A stretch of 7,052 bases of DNA from an uncultured Saprospiraceae bacterium (GTDB lineage Bacteria; Bacteroidota; Bacteroidia; Chitinophagales; Saprospiraceae): assembly GCA_937127195.1 (NCBI GenBank), contig CAKZLT010000450.1, positions 1 through 7,052 of the forward strand, written 5' to 3'. The notes under the pieces were generated by a model, which had not been told where the DNA came from, did no database searches, and worked only from the letters and a program-made list of their open reading frames with translations. A program made the translations under genes and the position numbers. Each line of letters opens with the position of its first letter. Positions within the stretch are counted from its first letter, which is position 1. Shown in pieces: positions 4,861 through 7,052 of the stretch.

Positions 4861-6006
4861 CTAAGTCGTCATTTCTTTAGACTTCTGAAAAATCTCAGGT
4901 AATTTAAACGGCTCATTTCTAGCAATAATACCACCACCAATCAAATCATCACCTTCATAGAAAACAGCCGATTGACCAGGTGCAACACCTTTTACATTAG
5001 CTAAGAAATTGACCTCAACTTCGCCCGAAGGTAAATTCTTTAAAGTTGACATGACACCGCCATCATTGTATCTAATCATGGTACGAGACTCAATTCCTTC
5101 AGGAATTGTAGGATATTTCATTGAATTGATACCACCGACTTTCATTGAGTTTTTCAATAATTCATCGACATGACCTAATACAACAGTGTTGGTTTCAGGG
5201 ATAATTTTTGTAACATAAACAGGATGACCAAACGCCATTCCTAGACCTTTTCGTTGCCCGATGGTATAGAAAGGATAACCAGCATGCTGTCCCAATACTT
5301 TACCATCTTTATCCACAAAATTTCCACCTTTTACCTTTTCTTCTAGTCCATCTACACGATGCTTCAAGAAAGAACGGTAATCATTATCTGGTACAAAACA
5401 GATTTCAAAACTCTCTGCTTTGGTAGAAAATTCTTCATATCCCAAATCAAAAGCCAATTGACGAACCTCAGGTTTTGTCATTCCTCCAATTGGGAATTTG
5501 GTACGCGCCAAACATTCTTGACTCACGCCCCAAAGTACATAAGATTGGTCTTTGTGCAAATCCGCGCTTCTCGAAATGAAGTAACGACCATCCGCTTGCT
5601 TAATCAATGCGTAATGTCCCGTGACTATGAATTCACAATCCAGTGCATCCGCTTTTTTAATCAACGCATTCCATTTGATATGCGTGTTACACAACACACA
5701 AGGATTAGGTGTGCGCCCAGAAAGGTATTCATCCACAAAGTTATCAATCACATAATCCCCAAATTCTTGGCGAATATCCACTATGAAATGATAAAATCCT
5801 CGTTGTACAGCAATCGCTCTAGCATCGTTGATAGAATCCAAACTACAACAGCCCGTTTCTTTTTTAGAAGAACCAGAATTGGCATAATCCCACGTTTTCA
5901 TGGTAATACCAATGACTTCGTAGCCTTGTTCGTGCATCATTAAAGCTGCTACCGTACTATCAATTCCTCCACTCATCGCTACCAGTACTCGCCCGTGCTT
6001 GCTCAT
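4861..6006 (-). CDS. mnmA: tRNA-specific 2-thiouridylase MnmA
   Basis: A 381-residue protein of normal family length (also called TrmU). It activates U34 of the tRNAs for Lys, Glu and Gln with ATP and inserts sulfur to give 2-thiouridine, which supports accurate wobble decoding. Visible motifs are the PP-loop SGGIDS (12-17), the catalytic cysteine in TPNPCVLCN (Cys103), the GHYA segment (130-133), DQSYVLWG (153-160), and the second catalytic cysteine in ESFEICFVP (Cys203). FYTIGQRKGLG (246-256) marks the central domain, followed by the C-terminal beta-barrel (about 275-365). All key residues are present, so it should be active in the cytoplasm. The start ATG at 6006 gives MSKHGRVLVAMSGG, the expected distance to the PP-loop. 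Codon composition is more balanced than in the neighbouring hypothetical genes. It ends in a strong terminator and is probably transcribed alone from the promoter near 6240. Confidence 0.98.
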   Translation of the reverse strand: MSKHGRVLVAMSGGIDSTVAALMMHEQGYEVIGITMKTWDYANSGSSKKETGCCSLDSINDARAIAVQRGFYHFIVDIRQEFGDYVIDNFVDEYLSGRTPNPCVLCNTHIKWNALIKKADALDCEFIVTGHYALIKQADGRYFISRSADLHKDQSYVLWGVSQECLARTKFPIGGMTKPEVRQLAFDLGYEEFSTKAESFEICFVPDNDYRSFLKHRVDGLEEKVKGGNFVDKDGKVLGQHAGYPFYTIGQRKGLGMAFGHPVYVTKIIPETNTVVLGHVDELLKNSMKVGGINSMKYPTIPEGIESRTMIRYNDGGVMSTLKNLPSGEVEVNFLANVKGVAPGQSAVFYEGDDLIGGGIIARNEPFKLPEIFQKSKEMTT

Positions 6007-6044
6007 TTTACTACTATTTTAATATTCTTCAAAAGAAAGAAACC

Positions 6045-6221
6045 GTTTTGAATAGGTTTAATTTTAGTTATGTTATGATTTTATGTTTCTGGATTCTACG
6101 TTTCTACGTTTCTAGTTTCTGCTACCGCTGTTTTCGTCATAGCGGTAGCAGAAACTAGAAACTCAACTACATAAAATCATAAATAATCTTTAATTTTTTT
6201 TAAAAAAGTACTATTCAAAAC
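6045..6221. repeat. Nested palindromic region in the mnmA leader
   Basis: Three nested inverted repeats share one centre. The inner pair is a perfect 22-bp repeat (6108-6129 with 6141-6162, containing GCTACCGCT/AGCGGTAGC) around the loop GTTTTCGTCAT. The middle pair is a perfect 13-bp repeat (6073-6085 with 6170-6182). The outer pair is GTTTTGAATAG with CTATTCAAAAC (6045-6055 with 6211-6221). The left inner flank also has repeated GTTTCT words (6085-6120). It lies between divergent genes, upstream of the mnmA start. It may be a small palindromic mobile element or a structured leader. Confidence 0.8.
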
Positions 6222-6239
6222 ATTTTTTCGTCTTAAAGG

Positions 6240-6247
6240 CAAAGATA
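6240..6247 (-). promoter_or_regulatory. Candidate Bacteroidetes -7 box for mnmA
   Basis: Read on the minus strand the bases are TATCTTTG, an exact match to the TAnnTTTG -7 element of the Bacteroidetes primary sigma factor. The -33 region about 20 bases upstream (GTTTTT) is only a weak match to TTTG. Transcription would start near 6234 and give a leader of about 228 bases that contains the nested palindrome. No closer box was found for mnmA. Confidence 0.5.
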
Positions 6248-6416
6248 AAATTGTTCTTTAGTAAAAACGTTTTTTTTTCTTAAAAATTAGATATTGAATA
6301 TCAACACTTTAACAGATAACAAAATTAAATCAATTTCGGTTTGTTTTGGCACTAAATTTTTAGTAATTCCGTTATTCAAAGCAACTTTAACAAACAATTT
6401 TTACAAAAACGCACGA

Positions 6417-6890
6417 ATGAAGCATTTCATTACTATACTTTTTATTGGTTTACCTATATTTTTATTGGCACAAAAGCCTTGTTCTAATCCCAAATCTGAA
6501 AGGGTTTTGACTAATTCTTTTCAATGTAATTGGGAGTTTATTGAATTAAAAGACACTTCTGATGCAACAGTTATTTTGCATTCACCGACTCATGTTCCTT
6601 GTGTTTTTAAAGCAACCGCATCTGTAACAATTGTCAAAATTAAAAATGATACTATCCGAATTTTGGATGTTTGTAACCTTCAAGATTACAAAACTGGCGA
6701 GCAAATTAAGGTGGTTTCGGTTTCAAAGCCTTATTATAAGGTGATTATTCCGACGTTTTTTGAAGAAGAAGACCCAACTTTTAAAACGTATATCTATCGT
6801 TGTAATGAATATGATGAAAAAATATTAAAAACAACTTGGGGGCATATAGTTGGGAGTGATGAAAAAGACGCACCTGTGGAGAATAGGTAA
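6417..6890 (+). CDS. Secreted protein of unknown function
   Basis: A 157-residue protein with a typical signal peptide: MKH, then a hydrophobic stretch (residues 4-17), and a probable cleavage between Ala18 and Gln19 in FLLAQKP, the usual Bacteroidetes pattern. The mature part of about 139 residues has five cysteines (22, 37, 62, 86, 129), so disulfides are possible. It has several short strand-like segments (ASVTIVKIKNDTIRIL, QIKVVSVS, YKVII) and a charged C-terminus. No lipobox, catalytic motif or known domain is recognisable. The frame is open back to an ATG at 6294, but that would put 41 residues in front of the signal peptide, so the ATG at 6417 is preferred. It diverges from mnmA and ends just before its own terminator. 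I see no adjacent partner gene and make no functional claim. Confidence 0.8.
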   Translation: MKHFITILFIGLPIFLLAQKPCSNPKSERVLTNSFQCNWEFIELKDTSDATVILHSPTHVPCVFKATASVTIVKIKNDTIRILDVCNLQDYKTGEQIKVVSVSKPYYKVIIPTFFEEEDPTFKTYIYRCNEYDEKILKTTWGHIVGSDEKDAPVENR

Positions 6891-6897
6891 TAAAAGC

Positions 6898-6940
6898 AAA
6901 AAGAGCTAAGAAACTTTTAAAGTTCTTAGCTCTTTTTATT
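6898..6940 (+). terminator. Intrinsic terminator of the secreted-protein gene
   Basis: A perfect 15-bp stem (6898-6912 with 6923-6937, core GAGCTAAGAA/TTCTTAGCTC) with a 10-base loop, ending in a T-run and TATT. It begins 8 bases after the stop at 6890. The left arm starts with an A-run, so it could act in both directions. Confidence 0.85.
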
Positions 6941-6978
6941 AGACTTTATTCTAAAATGGTTTTGTAATGAATGGGAAT

Positions 6979-7052
6979 TTAGATTTTAAATCTAATCAAG
7001 GCGGTAAAAGCGGAGTTTAGCCGTGCTAAATGAGCATTTTGCCAACGAAGAG
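6979..7052 (-). other. Unexplained right edge; possible tail of a gene or repeat
   Basis: The last 60 bases are richer in G and C than the preceding spacer. On the minus strand two frames are open from the right edge. One ends in TAG at 6992-6994 with the tail FYRLD, the other in TAA at 6979-6981 with the tail RFKI. A + strand ATG at 7030 (MSILPTK) is a third option. Nothing is recognisable and the sequence is too short to decide. A small AT palindrome, TTAGATTT/AAATCTAA, lies at 6979-6995. Confidence 0.2.

Noticed and set aside
5359..5943. A 194-residue + strand reading frame
   Set aside because: It lies entirely antisense to mnmA, whose minus-strand frame has all family motifs. The antisense product has no recognisable feature.
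6294..6416. N-terminal extension of the secreted protein from the ATG at 6294
   Set aside because: It would place 41 residues before a well-formed signal peptide that starts at the ATG at 6417.

Overview
The window reads as AT-rich chromosomal DNA of a Bacteroidetes bacterium, most likely a flavobacterium. Several signs agree. Start codons lack Shine-Dalgarno sequences. An exact TAnnTTTG-type -7 box lies upstream of mnmA. There are lipoprotein signals, a Crp-like regulator of the Bacteroidetes type, and a small protein built on a CHU_C-like (type IX secretion, type B) C-terminal domain. The genus is inference. Only one gene, mnmA, has a firmly recognisable housekeeping function.

Layout, left to right. 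Positions 1-155 are less AT-rich than the rest and may hold the 3' end of an unrecognised gene. A short lipoprotein gene (306-764, +) follows. Next comes a 330-base convergent intergenic region with five inverted repeats, at least two shaped like intrinsic terminators. From 1095 to 6006 all genes are on the minus strand. In transcription order they are mnmA (6006-4861), a two-TM protein with LAS-type zinc-peptidase motifs (4725-3925), a six-TM protein of unknown function (3746-2868), a CHU_C-like lipoprotein (2759-2355), a Crp/Fnr-type regulator (2221-1640) and an SRPBCC-fold protein (1547-1095). mnmA is closed off by a strong terminator at 4791-4828. On the right a secreted protein of unknown function (6417-6890, +) diverges from mnmA and ends in its own terminator. 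The last 60 bases are again less AT-rich and unexplained.

The most notable structure is a family of short repeats whose units share a tiny GNA-loop hairpin followed by GGTCT. They sit at the 3' ends of three successive minus-strand genes (2287-2358, 2820-2891, 3859-3920), with an inverted partner at 3761-3790. Two copies are about 90% identical, bracket the CHU_C-like lipoprotein gene as direct repeats, and contain the stop codons of the genes they follow. A second notable structure is a nested, palindromic region of about 177 bp (6045-6221) in the probable mnmA leader, with a perfect 22-bp inverted repeat at its centre.

The sequence does not show a common pathway for the small genes. The regulator and the SRPBCC protein are neighbours in the same orientation and may be co-expressed. 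The peptidase-like, membrane and lipoprotein genes look like a cell-envelope group separated by repeats. I see no CRISPR array, tRNA, rRNA or intact insertion sequence.
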